Notes: generated by a model from the letters alone, not told the origin. A stretch of DNA of 64,000 nt from Sisyra terminalis (GCA_958496175.1 OY292276.1:26740001-26804000), one strand, 5' to 3'; counted from the stretch's first letter, positions 47,286-59,411 are shown. Numbers and translations: made by a program.

Positions 47286-48779
47286 AAGTACAGTCTCTTA
47301 ATTTAATTGTCGATTAAGTTTTCTTAAAAAAAAGCTTTTAGTTTTGTTAAGCGATTTTGTATACTTACTTTGTTTAGTTTATAAATTATTATTTTTTATT
47401 ATCTTATTTTAAGTATTTTGAACATGTGTACCTGGTTAGAACTAAACGAACTTTCATTATGCTATAGTAACATAAATAAATATATAAAAAAAGTCGTTTG
47501 TATACTTTTATTTGTTATTTTATCATTTTAGTTTTACTGAATGAGTTTTGATATTCGTACAAACATTTTTATTTAAATTTGGTAAACTGAATTGTTTAAA
47601 GTAGTAATACCCTTTAGTCTATTACTATACGAGAGTTAGAAAATTTCAGTAAATCAAGATATAAGAACAAATTTGAATTTAATGATCACTAAATTCTATG
47701 TTTGTTCATTATTAACTCTTAATTAAATAAGTGATTCATATAGAGAGCGTTGTCAAAGAGTAAAAGAAGCAGATCCAGCAAGTTGTATTGAGCCCGAATG
47801 GGTAGTTGTCTGGAAGGAGGGATAAACACTTATATACTTGTATTTCACTTCGAAAATTCAATTAGAGCTATCTATTACATCCCCATTTTCTTCTAATCGG
47901 AAAAGGAGGGAAATTGCAAAGAAAGTTGAAAGAAAAATAAATCCTATTTCTTATGATTATAATACTCGTATTAATTTTGTTCAAATTGGTTTTATTGTGG
48001 TTATCTCTATATAATTTATCTTCGCTTTACTTGTCACCTTATTTTTCTCTATTTTATAAAATAGAGATGCACGTTTTTTTCCTACAATTTTTATTATAAA
48101 GACAAAATATTTAAAAACATTATTTTTGTCTGCTGATTTTTTTTCACAAGGCTTTCAATGCCCTTATATATATCTGTTAAATCATTTTAATTTATAAACT
48201 TATTGGAAAATTTTCCTGTTGAATTTTTATACCATATTGAGTTTTTATAAAACTAACGGTTTCTGGGCGAACCCGGAGGCCGTGTGAGGCCCGTCTTGAC
48301 TATTTTTCCGGCCCGCGAGATTCATCACACTTTTACAAAATCTATCATCATCATATATATTAAAATTGCTAATCCGTGAGACGTTTTGGTGCAGAAAAAA
48401 AGTTTCTTTCACTCCATCCGCATATATTCCATTCATAGCTTGCTCACCCACTCTTCTTCACCAAAATTGCATTTCGTTGTAGTTAAAGCAGCTGATCTCT
48501 GGCTGTAATACTTTCCGTTAGAATGGAGCCTAACGGGTTTTGCACTAGTTTAGTTTTATAATGGCTAAAATGGTGAAAACCAATGTATTAAAAATATCTA
48601 TAGTGTATATAAATTAAATATGGAGAATTGGAGATGTATAATTTTATATGTGACCTGTGTAGTTATAATGAATTTCCAAAGTGGCCCGGAATAACATTTA
48701 GGTTGATCATCTCTGGCTTAGTGCATATAAACATATATATATACTTATATATATATATATATACTTATATATATATATA

Positions 48780-48822
<43 letters not shown>

Positions 48823-50037
48823 AAACTTTATATATTCGGAATTGCTATGGGTCTTTAACCAGTTACAAATTTAGACTTACTATTAATAATAATGTTCCCT
48901 TATGGTACTTTTTTATAGTTCATTGTAAACGGGAGTAACAGTTCTATAATTCGCAAAAGTTCCTGCAAGACATATTAATAAATATTTAAGTTCAGATACG
49001 TGATCTGTTTACTGATCCTTATAGTCCAGAATGTATAAAATCTGCACACATACGCATAATGCATACATGTAAGCCACCAACTTGGGTAAAGAGACATACA
49101 TTTTGATTTTGTAACTGACTCTTTGAGTTAGGGTTGGGGAGCAATTTAAATTAATTTACCGTTATCCAATGATTGTTTAAAAGAAGGGAAATGGTGAGTT
49201 ATAAAAAAATACATATTTATAAATTTACCTATTTTCAAATAGGAGGACCACCTATAAATGCCATTAAGTCTTGATTGATGCAATAGGTGTTTAATTGTGG
49301 AGGACTATTAATTAAATTATCATTAAGATTCCAGCCATTTGACATACCAGTGTTAAGAAATAAACAAATCCGTTAACTAACAAGCGGGTAATTTTGTGAT
49401 CGTCTACTTTTGAACTATTCTCCAACTATTCCAACGATTCGTTAGTATAGTAACTACCAAAAAATATTACTAGAGATTGCCATGTCAAGTTTCAGCATTC
49501 GAGCTTTCGTCTGATCGCATTTATACATAATGCCAAAGATTTTAAACCAGCGACCTAGAATTATCATTAATTTAGGAATGCTACTGTTGATGGATGTTAA
49601 GAAGAAATTGACACAAAGTAACTATAAATAAAAACGATTAAAACAGTTAAAAATAAGATACTGTAAAGTGAAGTAATCCAGAAATATTTACCAATAAAAG
49701 TATAGGAAATAATAAAAAGTTTTTTTTTAAAAAACATATTTTAACATGATTATTTCCAATAAGTACATTTCCTAGTATGTACTTCTGCTTTTTGAATTCA
49801 ATAAAAGCCAGTTTTATACTTTACAGTTTCCTTTTTTTTCTAAATAATTTCCACATTATAGTTGACTTTTATCAGTAGATTTAACTTGAACGATTAATTT
49901 TACTACTTATTTCTTTTAACAATGTAGTTTAGTATTATACCTAATTTAGTCTATTTATTGTTTGTCTAACGAATTTAAAATATTAAACGTAAAAATTCAA
50001 TTATTATATTTTTTTGTTTATAAAAACATATTTTCAG
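47286..50037. other. 2.75 kb inter-exon DNA before the homeodomain cluster
   Basis: It holds the AT microsatellite at 48731 and a GC-richer patch at 48250-48500 (CCCGGAGGCCGTGTGAGGCC) that is open on the minus strand and looks like an inserted repeat, possibly with a B-box-like GGGTTCGCCC on that strand. No exon was recognised. Confidence 0.45.
48731..48819. repeat. AT microsatellite with ACTT interruptions
   Basis: TA runs are separated by regularly placed ACTTATA units, then end in a pure TA run. Confidence 0.9.
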
Positions 50038-50306
50038 GGTATTACTCTAGGCGTCACCGAATCATGTTTAGCTCAAGACAAGTTCAGACGATGGAAATGA
50101 GTTTTTTGGCAAGTAATTTTCAAACACCTACACAAATGCAAAGACTTGCTGCTATAACTGGATTAACGTACAAGCAAGTACAACAATGGTTTGTAGATCG
50201 ACGCCGGAAACAACGTGCTTTTGAGAAAAAAACAAACGGTCAAGAAAAAAGTTTCACGAATGCTATGCAACAACCTAATCTTAGACATACTCGTATAAGA
50301 TATTAA
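50038..50306 (+). CDS. lola 3' exon encoding homeodomain 1 (divergent)
   Basis: The acceptor CATATTTTCAG is in the lola phase; 89 residues, with AATAAA at 50353. The homeodomain covers about residues 4-63: basic N-arm YYSRRHRIMFS, helix 1 around RQVQTMEMSFL, helix 2 around MQRLAAITGL, helix 3 YKQVQQWFVDRRRKQR. Trp48 and Phe49 are kept, but the invariant Asn51 is Asp, which should weaken standard TAAT-type recognition. The tail is basic and disordered. It is paralogous to the exon 265 bp downstream. No zinc finger is present. Confidence 0.85.
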
Positions 50307-50571
50307 CAAGAGCAAATTACAAAAGTGGCGTTTATAAAAAAAATTTTTTCTTAATAAATTGCTTTTAATAAAAAATACAAAGCTTTTTAATTGCTCGTAT
50401 CCTTTTGGTTTAAAATAGGTGTCTAGCGATAAATTTTGGAGGTTTTCTTTGATTTTCAATGTCAGAGATGATCATTTATGCTTTACCTATGTATCTACAT
50501 TTATTAATTCTATAACGAAATTGAAATAATGGATTAATTCTATTTCATAAAACCTAAACAAATATTTCCAG

Positions 50572-50807
50572 GTCCATTTTTTAAACGCTCACGAAACTTT
50601 AGCTACGAACAAGTTCGAATACTGGAATCGAATTTTTTATCAAATATCTATCCCAGTCCTTCACAAATGGAAGAACTCGGTACAAGTATTGGTCTTTCAT
50701 ACAAACAAGTGCAACAGTGGTATGCAAATCAACGTCGTCGAAAATGTGCTAAAAGTCTTCGAGTTAAAAGAAGCAACAAGACGATCTTGGAGCATAATAC
50801 ACTTTAA
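50572..50807 (+). CDS. lola 3' exon encoding homeodomain 2
   Basis: The acceptor is AATATTTCCAG; 78 residues; AATAAA at 50889. N-arm FFKRSRNFS, helix 1 YEQVRILESNFL, helix 2 QMEELGTSIGL, helix 3 YKQVQQWYANQRRRK. Asn51 and Arg53 are present; position 49 is Tyr and 50 Ala. It shares QVxxxE, FL, QM, GLxYKQVQQW and RRRK with homeodomain 1, so the two look like a tandem duplication. The tail is basic and ends ILEHNTL. Confidence 0.85.
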
Positions 50808-51666
50808 CCAATCTAAAGGTGATAATATTATTTTACTACAAACTGTGAAAAAATGTATACAAATTTATTTTAAGTATTCATAAAATTTAATAAATATATA
50901 TATATACAGATATTTTTTTACTTATTAATACATATATTCCTATATAATTCTTAAGAATTTCCAATTTTATGTAAAGATTTTGGTGTTATTTTATAATAAT
51001 TTATATTGTGGATAGTATATACATATGTAGTAGAATTATTTTCGTAATGTTCATATAAGATTATTGAACAAAAATAACATATTTTTTTCAATGTTTATTT
51101 GAAATTACTATCTTATGAATAATTCATGGGATACGTACTATGAAAAATGATTTTTTGTAACAAAGTAATAAAAATCCTTATCAAATACCAATATTTTTTT
51201 ATCTTTTGTAATTTTAAAAATATACTTTAAGACATATTTTGCAAAAGTAAAAAAGATTATTAAAATATTATTTTTTATTAATCTAGCAAAAACAACTGTT
51301 TTTATTAATAAATAGAGTGAAAAACATAGTTGTGGGACGGTTAACTTAAGTTGCTTAAGTCGCTAACATAATTTAAAACTTTAAATACGAGCGTTAAAGA
51401 CTATTTATCTGAAGCTCGTTATTAAAATGCAATCTCTGTGCATATTTTATATTTCAGCTATAGTTTTGCTTGAAATATTAAAAACAGAGATTTTTACAAC
51501 TTTTAAAAATGTTTTACATATTTTTTTCTCAATAACACATTTAACTAAAAATTAACAGTTTTAAAAATTAACCGCTTCATATAACAATAATCGTTAGTTG
51601 TAAATTTTTGATAAAAACGAAATTTAATCTGTGCAATTGAAAATAAAAACTAATTATTATTTTCAG
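50808..51666. other. inter-exon DNA, nothing recognised
   Basis: AT-rich; no further exon seen between homeodomain exons 2 and 3. Confidence 0.5.
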
Positions 51667-51866
51667 GTTACTTAAGAAGCAGACGTAGATATACCTTCCA
51701 ACAAAGAAAAATTTTGATGGAGTTTTTCCAACGAAATAAATTCCCTAATTATTTAGAGAAACATGAAATGGCAATAGCGACACAGTTATCTTTCAAACAA
51801 GTGGAACAGTGGTTAAAAAATATGAGAAAAAGATTCAAAATTCGTAAAAACAAAAAGCGATATTAA
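51667..51866 (+). CDS. lola 3' exon encoding homeodomain 3
   Basis: The acceptor is TTATTTTCAG; 66 residues; AATAAA at 52003. The whole tail is essentially one homeodomain: N-arm YLRSRRRYTFQQ, helix 1 RKILMEFFQRNKFPN, helix 2 EKHEMAIATQL, helix 3 FKQVEQWLKNMRKRFKIRK. Trp48, Asn51 and Arg53 are kept; Phe49 is Leu and position 50 is Lys, a residue that alters base preference in known homeodomains. Confidence 0.85.
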
Positions 51867-52605
51867 TTTTTTTTGTATATTTTTTTTATATGTATGTATT
51901 TTATTTTTTGGACACTATGCATTTTGTTGTAATATGTTTGTCTAGCATTTACTTTGTTCATTAAATTATAGGAAAAAAATTATAAAATTGTTTTGTACAA
52001 TGAATAAATAACATTTTCTTAAAGAAATAAATTTCATTTTTAAAGTGTAAGTTTTCTTTAGTCAATACAAATGCGATGATTTAGTCCTATTTTTAATAAT
52101 CAAACAGTGGCAGTTCTTGGTGGTTGTTCTTTGCATTGCAGTAAAATAATAATGCTGAACCAATTGTTGATTCGTTGAGTCAACTGAATTCAGTGAATAT
52201 TCACTTCATTATTTTGTTCGTTGTTGAAATTTATGTGTTTAGGAAATAAAAAAATAAATATATTTATTATTTAAGATTTGTTAATCGAATAGAAAATAAT
52301 TATTGTTCTTTTTCAGAATTCTCAAAGAAATAACCTCGACTTACGTGCAAGAAAATACTGCTGTGATATTAATGTAATATTTTCAATGTTGCATTGTAAA
52401 TATATACATTATATATGCATGGGTTCGATAAAATACAATATGACCAAATATTGGAAAATATTCATTCTTAAAATGAAGATACCTAGATTTTTGAAGTTAA
52501 TGTATTGTTCTATATTTTTTTAGTAATGACATTGCTTACAAAAAGTAAAACTATTCATCAAACTTTTAAACTATAGTATCATTAATATTGTTATTTTTTT
52601 TTTAG
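51867..52605. other. inter-exon DNA, nothing recognised
   Basis: AT-rich 3' UTR and intron sequence. Confidence 0.5.
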
Positions 52606-52832
52606 ATTACAACAAATATTTTTGCAGATGTGGCAAAAAGTATACATTTAAAACAAGTTTACAACGGCATCTAAGGCTAGAATGCGGACAGCCTCCACGT
52701 TTCCGATGTTATATTTGCGATTTTCGGACGCATCGCAATGAAAATTTAAAAGCCCATCTATTTAGAATCCACGGTTTCGTAGCTGATTCACTTACTGAAG
52801 TCGTAGAATCAAAGTCACAATATTTGTATTAG
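52606..52832 (+). CDS. lola: lola 3' exon, zinc-finger pair 20, inside the homeodomain cluster
   Basis: The acceptor is a T-run ending TTTTTTTTAG; 75 residues. Finger 1 starts almost at once (DYNKYFCRCGKKY ... HLRLEC) and has only one residue between its first two cysteines, so its knuckle is compressed. Linker GQPPRFR; finger 2 CYICDFRT ... HLFRIH is normal. The tail GFVADSLTEVVESK is acidic. The next homeodomain exon's acceptor is 180 bp away. Confidence 0.82.
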
Positions 52833-53012
52833 TTGCTGTAATAGTATTGTAAATATATAATTTAAGTTAAAATATTAATTGTAGTTTTAATTTTTTCCTG
52901 TTTTGTTAGTGTAAGGAATGTTTGGGATGATTGATATGCTATATTTTTTTAAACAAATTTTATTTGTTGAAAATAATGAAAAATCAAACTCACGCAAAAG
53001 TTATTCTTCAAG

Positions 53013-53215
53013 GGTTCTACGTCACACGTACACGAATGCTATTAACGCTAGAACAACGCCAAATCCTCGAAAAGGCTTATGAGCATCAACAATTTCCACC
53101 GAGCGAAATTTACGCCCAGATTTCTTCGATAACAAATCTGCCAGTATATAAAGTACAAAAATGGTTCCAAAACAAACGTTTCAAATCTCGAAGAAATGCT
53201 GAACTTCGTATATAA
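53013..53215 (+). CDS. lola 3' exon encoding homeodomain 4 (canonical)
   Basis: The acceptor is TTATTCTTCAAG, weaker than most; 67 residues; AATAAA at 53271. N-arm FYVTRTRMLLT, helix 1 LEQRQILEKAYEHQQFP, helix 2 EIYAQISSITNL, helix 3 YKVQKWFQNKRFKSRR. The WFQNKR signature with Gln50 and Asn51 is that of a standard homeodomain. An upstream ATG at 52975 is in frame but lies before the acceptor. Confidence 0.87.
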
Positions 53216-53429
53216 AGAGTGTTCTGCAACGTTTAAGAAATGTAAACATTTTAAATTATTTTTCTTTCTAAATAAATGTTTGCATGTTGTGCATTGTAAA
53301 TTTGTATTTCCATTGAAAAAATCTTAATTCTCAAATCAAATTGATCTGTTCTGCCTATTCATTCACCTTGCTGTTATTTTTTTTTAATTTTTATTTTTTT
53401 TTTGCAATAACCAAACTTTATTTTTTCAG

Positions 53430-53659
53430 GACTGAATCTACGGTATCGTGTTCCATTTTTGTATGCGCAAATAAAAAAATTAGAAGCTTGTTTTGAAATA
53501 AATAATTTTCCAAATCGTGAACAAATTGAAGATTTAGCTAAACTCCTTGATACAACTCCAAGTAAAGTTAAAGTTTGGTTTCAAAATCGGCGTATGAAAC
53601 AAAAAAGGCAAAGAGTTTTTAAATCAGTTGCATCAAATACAGAAAGATACTCATCGTAA
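53430..53659 (+). CDS. lola 3' exon encoding homeodomain 5 (canonical)
   Basis: The acceptor is TTTATTTTTTCAG; 76 residues. N-arm LNLRYRVPFL, helix 1 QIKKLEACFEINNFPNREQ, helix 2 IEDLAKLLDT, helix 3 SKVKVWFQNRRMKQKRQR. All landmark residues (Leu16, Phe20, Trp48, Phe49, Gln50, Asn51, Arg53) are present, the most orthodox of the five. It is 214 bp after homeodomain 4. The tail FKSVASNTERYSS is Ser-rich. Confidence 0.88.
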
Positions 53660-54724
53660 ATTGAACAATTTTCTAATGTACAAAAATTTTTTGCTTTTCA
53701 CTCCGATTTTACAATGTTAACGTTTTATGTACCTAAATGCTCCAAAAATGATGATTTGATTATATTTAAAAATTTATAAAATTTAACACTTATAAAGAAA
53801 TTGTAATGCGAAATTCTCATATTGAATTTCAAAATCGTATATATACCTACCTTTGAATTTTATATGATTTTGTTTTTAGATATCAACATTTTGGATTTAT
53901 TTTGAAATAACTATAGAAAATTCGTTAGTAAAATATGACCAAAGTTTGTGACCATTAGTATATTATGTTAATTATACTCCAACAATTGGATAACGCATAG
54001 CGAGCGTATAAACGCATATAAAAAAGTTATTATTTGTGCATAGTTTTAATGAGAATTTTACCTTCCTCAGGTGTTTAATACTAATAATTGCCCTTGGGGT
54101 TTTAAAGTACGGTTACCAATATAAACAGAATAAATATATTAGTAATCGATTTAATGGTTTAACTTTGTTATAAACAGAGTGCTGACTTTGAGGATGGAAC
54201 CAAAAACGAAACTGAAATATTGATTTTTACAGAGTCTGAGTTGAAGCAATTGGTTCCAGCTTCTAGCAATTTCGTATTAAATATATTAACGTGAAAAATG
54301 TTTAGAAAATTGCTTTTTATAAGTGAATTATAAAAATTTAGAGTGGAGTTGGCGCCAAAACTACAGTTAAGCATTAACTTCGGAACCAAACTTGGAACCA
54401 TAGTCCAAAAATAATTGAACCCGAAGCCTAAACTAATTTGAGCCAGCATCCTAAATTAACGACAAAGCAATAATTTAACATTCACAATTTCGTTAAAATA
54501 ATTATTAAACTTATTTTTCAAAGCAGTAATTAATAATTGAAAATAAAAGATATTATTTTTTATTTGAAGAATAATTAATATAAAATTAGTTTTTTTCGCT
54601 GACTTTGAACAGTTATACTGTTTATACAGTAGAATATAAAATATATTGTAGTCTTATTTATGTAATATAACTAACAAAAGTAAATCATAAATATTTTGAA
54701 CAAAAGTCCAAACAATTGTACTTT
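53660..54724. other. inter-exon DNA after the homeodomain cluster
   Basis: A GC-richer patch at 54175-54445 with repeated GGAACCA/TGGTTCC words may be an old repeat. No exon recognised. Confidence 0.4.
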
Positions 54725-54852
54725 TGACGTATTGCCCAAATACGTATTTCGATTGCTCCGTAACTGCTATATAATGAGCAATCCAATACAACTTGATGAC
54801 CACTGAAAAAGATTGCTTGGTAATTGAAGTACGTGTCTGGGCAATACGTTAA
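54725..54852. mobile_element. small MITE
   Basis: ACGTATTGCCCAAATACGTA at the left end is inverted at the right as TACGTGTCTGGGCAATACGT with two mismatches; length is about 128 bp. Confidence 0.6.
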
Positions 54853-56545
54853 AAATACATTTGTTTGAGCTTTGTTCACATTTTTGTTTGTAGTTTTTTT
54901 TGGTAAATTATAATACATAAATAAGACCGCAATATGTGTTATATATTGTATAAACACTAATTAATAGTAGATGATAAAAATCAGATTTGAATTCATTATT
55001 TTAGTAATTAATATAATAGTTCTAAAGAGTCACTTTATTTTATTTTTCATTGTTTCAAGTAATTAGAACTGGATTTAAAAAAGTTTTGATCGTTTAATTG
55101 TTGTTTATAATGTTATCATGAATGATAAATTATTGAAATATTTGTTAATATGTTGAATTAATAATTATTTGTGCCCTTCAAGATAAAATGCTACGAATAA
55201 CGACAGTTATAAGTATTAAGCACTTGAGAAATGCACAGTTTTCGCCGAAACGTTGTGTTATGCAGAAATAACTGTTTTAATGCTATCCGTCTTTTTGTTT
55301 CGTTGTCTAATTATTACAAGAAATTCCATTTTTGGGTTGATATTATTACTCACCTGATTTCGAAAAATTAATAACGTACATATATCATTGAACTTTATGT
55401 TATTTGTATCTTTATATTAATTTCTTATATATTAATTGAAACGAAGGATTAAAGGTAGGGAATATTGAGTCAAATTTTTTACTTTCATGCTGATGGAAGA
55501 CCTTCAATTTTATGTTGACAAGGGTGTTGTTGTCGCTATCGAATTAAACGATTTTAACGAGAGATTGTATTTATATAAATGACATTGAACCATTTTTACT
55601 ATGTTGCTATAATTCGTAAAAAAATGTATATAATTTTCTGTTGAGAAAAAAAATGGTATTCGGTTATCCGATTGCGCAACAATATTCGAAGTCGCCAAAC
55701 TTATGTAATCATCATTATGTTATTTAAAATCAAAATTGTTTTTTGGAGTTTTTCCTTACTTTATTTTTATTTTCAAAATTTTTTCCTTATAAATAAATTC
55801 ACAGTAAGTTTCTTATAAAATTACTCGAAAACAAATTTATTAATTAATTATAGATTACTGTATCATTTTTTTTTGCTGAATTGTTCGAATAAATTTATTA
55901 AAAGTGTAGATTAGCGTAGAATAAGTTTTGTAAAAAGATAATTGAATGAAGGATATTTGAATGAATAACAAGTAATTTAATATATACCATTAATATATAC
56001 ATACAATTACCTCAAAAAAATACAAAATTTTAATAGTAATATTTTAGAATTAACCAGAAGCTTATAACGACAAATGCATAGTTCTAATACGCTACATCTG
56101 TTTAATTCTTTTATTATTGTTATAAAGCGTGATACGAACTTTTTTCAATAGTAACATTGCAGTTATTGTTAAATATATTATAATATGCCATAGTTCTTAA
56201 ATTTTAAATTTATAGTTTTTCTTTTTATGTTAGATTTTTTTATATTCATGTTAAATTGAGTCAAAATAACTTTAAATATTTAAACATTTGTACCATCTGT
56301 ATAATATTATAATTTATTACCATTAAAAAATAAAATATAATTTTAAACTGAATAAATTGTTTCGATTTGAAATTACAGTTCATATAATATTATATCTGTA
56401 GCAAAAATTATTATTTTTATATTGCATTATTTTACTTTTCTACTTAAAATTTTCTTTAATATCTTTTTGGTAAATACAACTATATTGGTTGGTGGTTAAT
56501 GTGTAATTATTAGCAATAATTGTAATGATAAATTTTTGTTTTTAG
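54853..56545. other. 1.7 kb inter-exon DNA, nothing recognised
   Basis: AT-rich; a CpG-containing stretch at 55195-55310 resembles ends of repeats but has no clear structure. Confidence 0.45.
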
Positions 56546-56742
56546 GATCTAAGCCATGGGTTTGCAATAGTTGTAAAAAAGTCTATTGTTTTCGAACTAG
56601 TCTCATCAAACATATGAAACACGAATGTGGAGGTCGAAAGGAATTTAAATGTTTTGCTTGCGGAAAAGGATTCACTCAGAAGCACAATATGACAACTCAT
56701 TTATACCGAATTCACAACGTTATACTTTCAAAATATAAATGA
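56546..56742 (+). CDS. lola: lola 3' exon, zinc-finger pair 21
   Basis: The acceptor is TTTTTGTTTTTAG; 65 residues. Very short lead GSKPWV; finger 1 CNSCKKVY ... HMKHEC; linker GGRKEFK; finger 2 CFACGKGF ... HLYRIH; tail NVILSKYK. All ligands intact. Confidence 0.9.
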
Positions 56743-57527
56743 AATGCTCCAGGAGACTATGCTATGAATAAAAACATTCAAATAACATTTTAAAAAAATA
56801 AGTAATATTAAAAAATAGTGTACACCGTCCAAAGATAAAATAGTAAATAAGAAATTACGTGTTAATTTTGTTAACTATTAATATTTATATCAATACGACA
56901 TAAGTAAGTGTATTAAGTTTATTTCCATTTGAAAAATGTTTAAATTATATTCTCAAGAATATTTGAGACATTCTCATTTTTAAACTTTATGTTGAATTTT
57001 AAGAATTTTAACTATAACTATACTATAACCAGTTATTAAGTATACATTAATTTTATACAGTATATTATATATACTTTCGTAATTAATAAACCATTATTGC
57101 TGTATTTTTTCAACCGTTTAAGAACATTAAGAAAAAAATTTAAATATCAATATAATAATAGGTAAACGATTATGTATTATATGTCGGCGAAGCAAACAAG
57201 ACAGTATGTATATAAACACCTATGTGTAAGTGAAAAAAAAATATGTGGGTGAAATCCAAGTGTAATAATCATTGTCTCAAATATGAATTAGCGATTGTGA
57301 TCATTCGTTTCAATTGTTCTTTTGATTTCATTAAATTTACAATTTTTGCCACGTGTTAATTGCATCAGTATTGTGCTGGGAATATATCACGGATAGTTAC
57401 TAGTATAGTATAACGTTTGAGGAAGTTAAAAAATATTGTCTTTGTCTATATTTTTCTTTCCCTATTATTAGAAACGAATATAATTTTCGAAATTATTTAA
57501 TATTAAACTTATACAACTGTTTATAAT

Positions 57528-58008
57528 CAGAGCTGTCAGAAAAAAGTGTCTTAGTTACTTAGTACCTTAGATACTTTTTAAAGGGAACTTTATCTCGTAA
57601 CTTAAAACGTATCTTAGATACCAAAAAGTAACTTGGGTGCTCAGAGATCAGACACAGAGCTTTTGAGCTTTGTTTTGGTATACAAGATTCAATTTATTCC
57701 TCTTATATTAATCTTCTATTGTTTTTAAAGTGCGTTGTGTTTATAGGAAATTTGGCATAAATACTTTCCTTTTTCCTAAATTAATAAACATAAGAAGTAT
57801 AATATCTGATTACCTAACAACTTTACCTAATCCGTTATAAAATTTGGTACGTACATATTATTTAAGTATCTCAGAAAGTAACTTAAAATAAGTATTTAAG
57901 TTCCTTTTTTTAAGAGTAATTATATATCCAATGTAACTTGGGATACTTTTTAATAAAGTAACTTATCTAATATCTAGATACATTCCCAAAATATCTTTGA
58001 CAGCTCTG
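57528..58008. mobile_element. hAT-like non-autonomous element
   Basis: The ends CAGAGCTGTCA and TGACAGCTCTG are perfect 11-bp inverted repeats. Internal words such as CTTAGTTACTTAG recur on both sides. AAT precedes and follows the element; a full 8-bp target duplication is not preserved. Confidence 0.6.
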
Positions 58009-59411
58009 AATCAATCTGATATAAATTCCAAAATTTATATTGGCTCAGTACATAAACTAAGCAGTGTTGTAAATATATTTGAACACCAAATCCAGAAACA
58101 GTAATGATATACTGAAAGGAAGATAATATTCACATGATTCTTGTAACCAATGTATAAATTACTTTAGATTTGAATTCGTCTTTTAATATTTTACTCTTTT
58201 TTTTCCTAGTTTTTAATTTTTTTATTCAATGAATTTTTTCAACTTTTGAGTTTTCCATTTAATTTAAGTTATTTATTTTGAAAATAACCCGAATCTAGTT
58301 CCTAATTGTTTTGTTTAATACAAGTGCATATAACGGTGCAAGAAGTAAGTAAAATTATAATCAACCCTTTTACATAGTGGCACTTATAACACAATGTTTA
58401 TAAAATACAAAACCATACCCCCCTCTTTAATGTAGTATTTTTATACTATGTTTTTTGTTTTTATAAAATCTTATTAACCATAAGTATGATACTTTAGTGT
58501 CCTAAAGGTGTAATTTTTATTTTATCGAATAACGCGAAACAAATTCAACATCTTTATATTTTTCATATATTCCCTTTTCACTACGTTATAATGCATTGTG
58601 AACATTGTTTTTCAAATAACAATGTAGAAGTGATTGCGAAGACAGCACCAATATATTAGATGCTAATGAATTGAGTCTTAATTATTGAAATAGTTTCAGA
58701 ATGTTGTTTTATATTAAAATAATTCTATGAAAAATTTAAACTAAATTTAAAGCAACAAACTTTTACGGTTAAAATCAAAAACTGTTTTTGTAATTAAGTT
58801 ATTAAAGAAGTTTTTAAGTTTCGTGGCCTTAAACATAACTCGAATGTGATGTATTTATAATGAACATTGTAATAAAGTAGTTAATTTACGAACATTTCTT
58901 ATAAAAGACTAAGCTTACTTGTTCATAGAAAAAAAGTTAAATTATCTCCTCTTAAAGCTATTCATTTTAAAATAAAACTATGAGAGTACATATTAATTAA
59001 ATCTGTGTATTAAAATATTTTTTAAAATAAATTATTTAAAATGTTGATAAATATATTATTTATTTCCGAGTCACAATTATAAATTAATGAATAATAATTT
59101 ATGTCCTATGACTCAATTTCTTTATTACGACGCGTTTCAACAGTTTTTGGTTGTCATCATCAGGTAATTAAAATTAATTTCATTACCTGATGATGACAAC
59201 CAAAAACTGTTGAAACGCGTTGTAATAAAGAAGAAATTGAGTCATAGGACATATATTATTGTTATTCATTGATTTCTTTAAAATGTTCTAAATATAGCAT
59301 TTAAAAATATATATTTTGTATTATTTCAATAATAAATAGTTTATACTGGTTTGTTGTTATTTAATGTAGAATTGTTTATATAATTAATATATTGTAAATT
59401 TTTTCTTCTAG
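58009..59411. other. 1.4 kb inter-exon DNA
   Basis: Apart from the palindrome at 59075-59275, no feature was recognised. Confidence 0.45.
59075..59275. repeat. long near-perfect palindrome (fold-back element)
   Basis: Arms of about 70 bp or more meet around 59170-59180. GTTTCAACAGTTTTTGGTTG on the left returns as CAACCAAAAACTGTTGAAAC on the right, with one 3-bp insertion (AAGAAG) and few mismatches. The homology extends, weaker, about 25 bp beyond both CCTATGA/TCATAGG borders. It lies 140 bp upstream of a finger exon acceptor. Confidence 0.8.

Noticed and set aside
48245..48451. Minus-strand frame of 68 residues
   Set aside because: It coincides with an inserted GC-rich repeat and matches no gene family I can name.
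50689..50883. Alternative frame over homeodomain exon 2
   Set aside because: It starts inside the exon in another phase, while the phase-1 frame yields a complete homeodomain.
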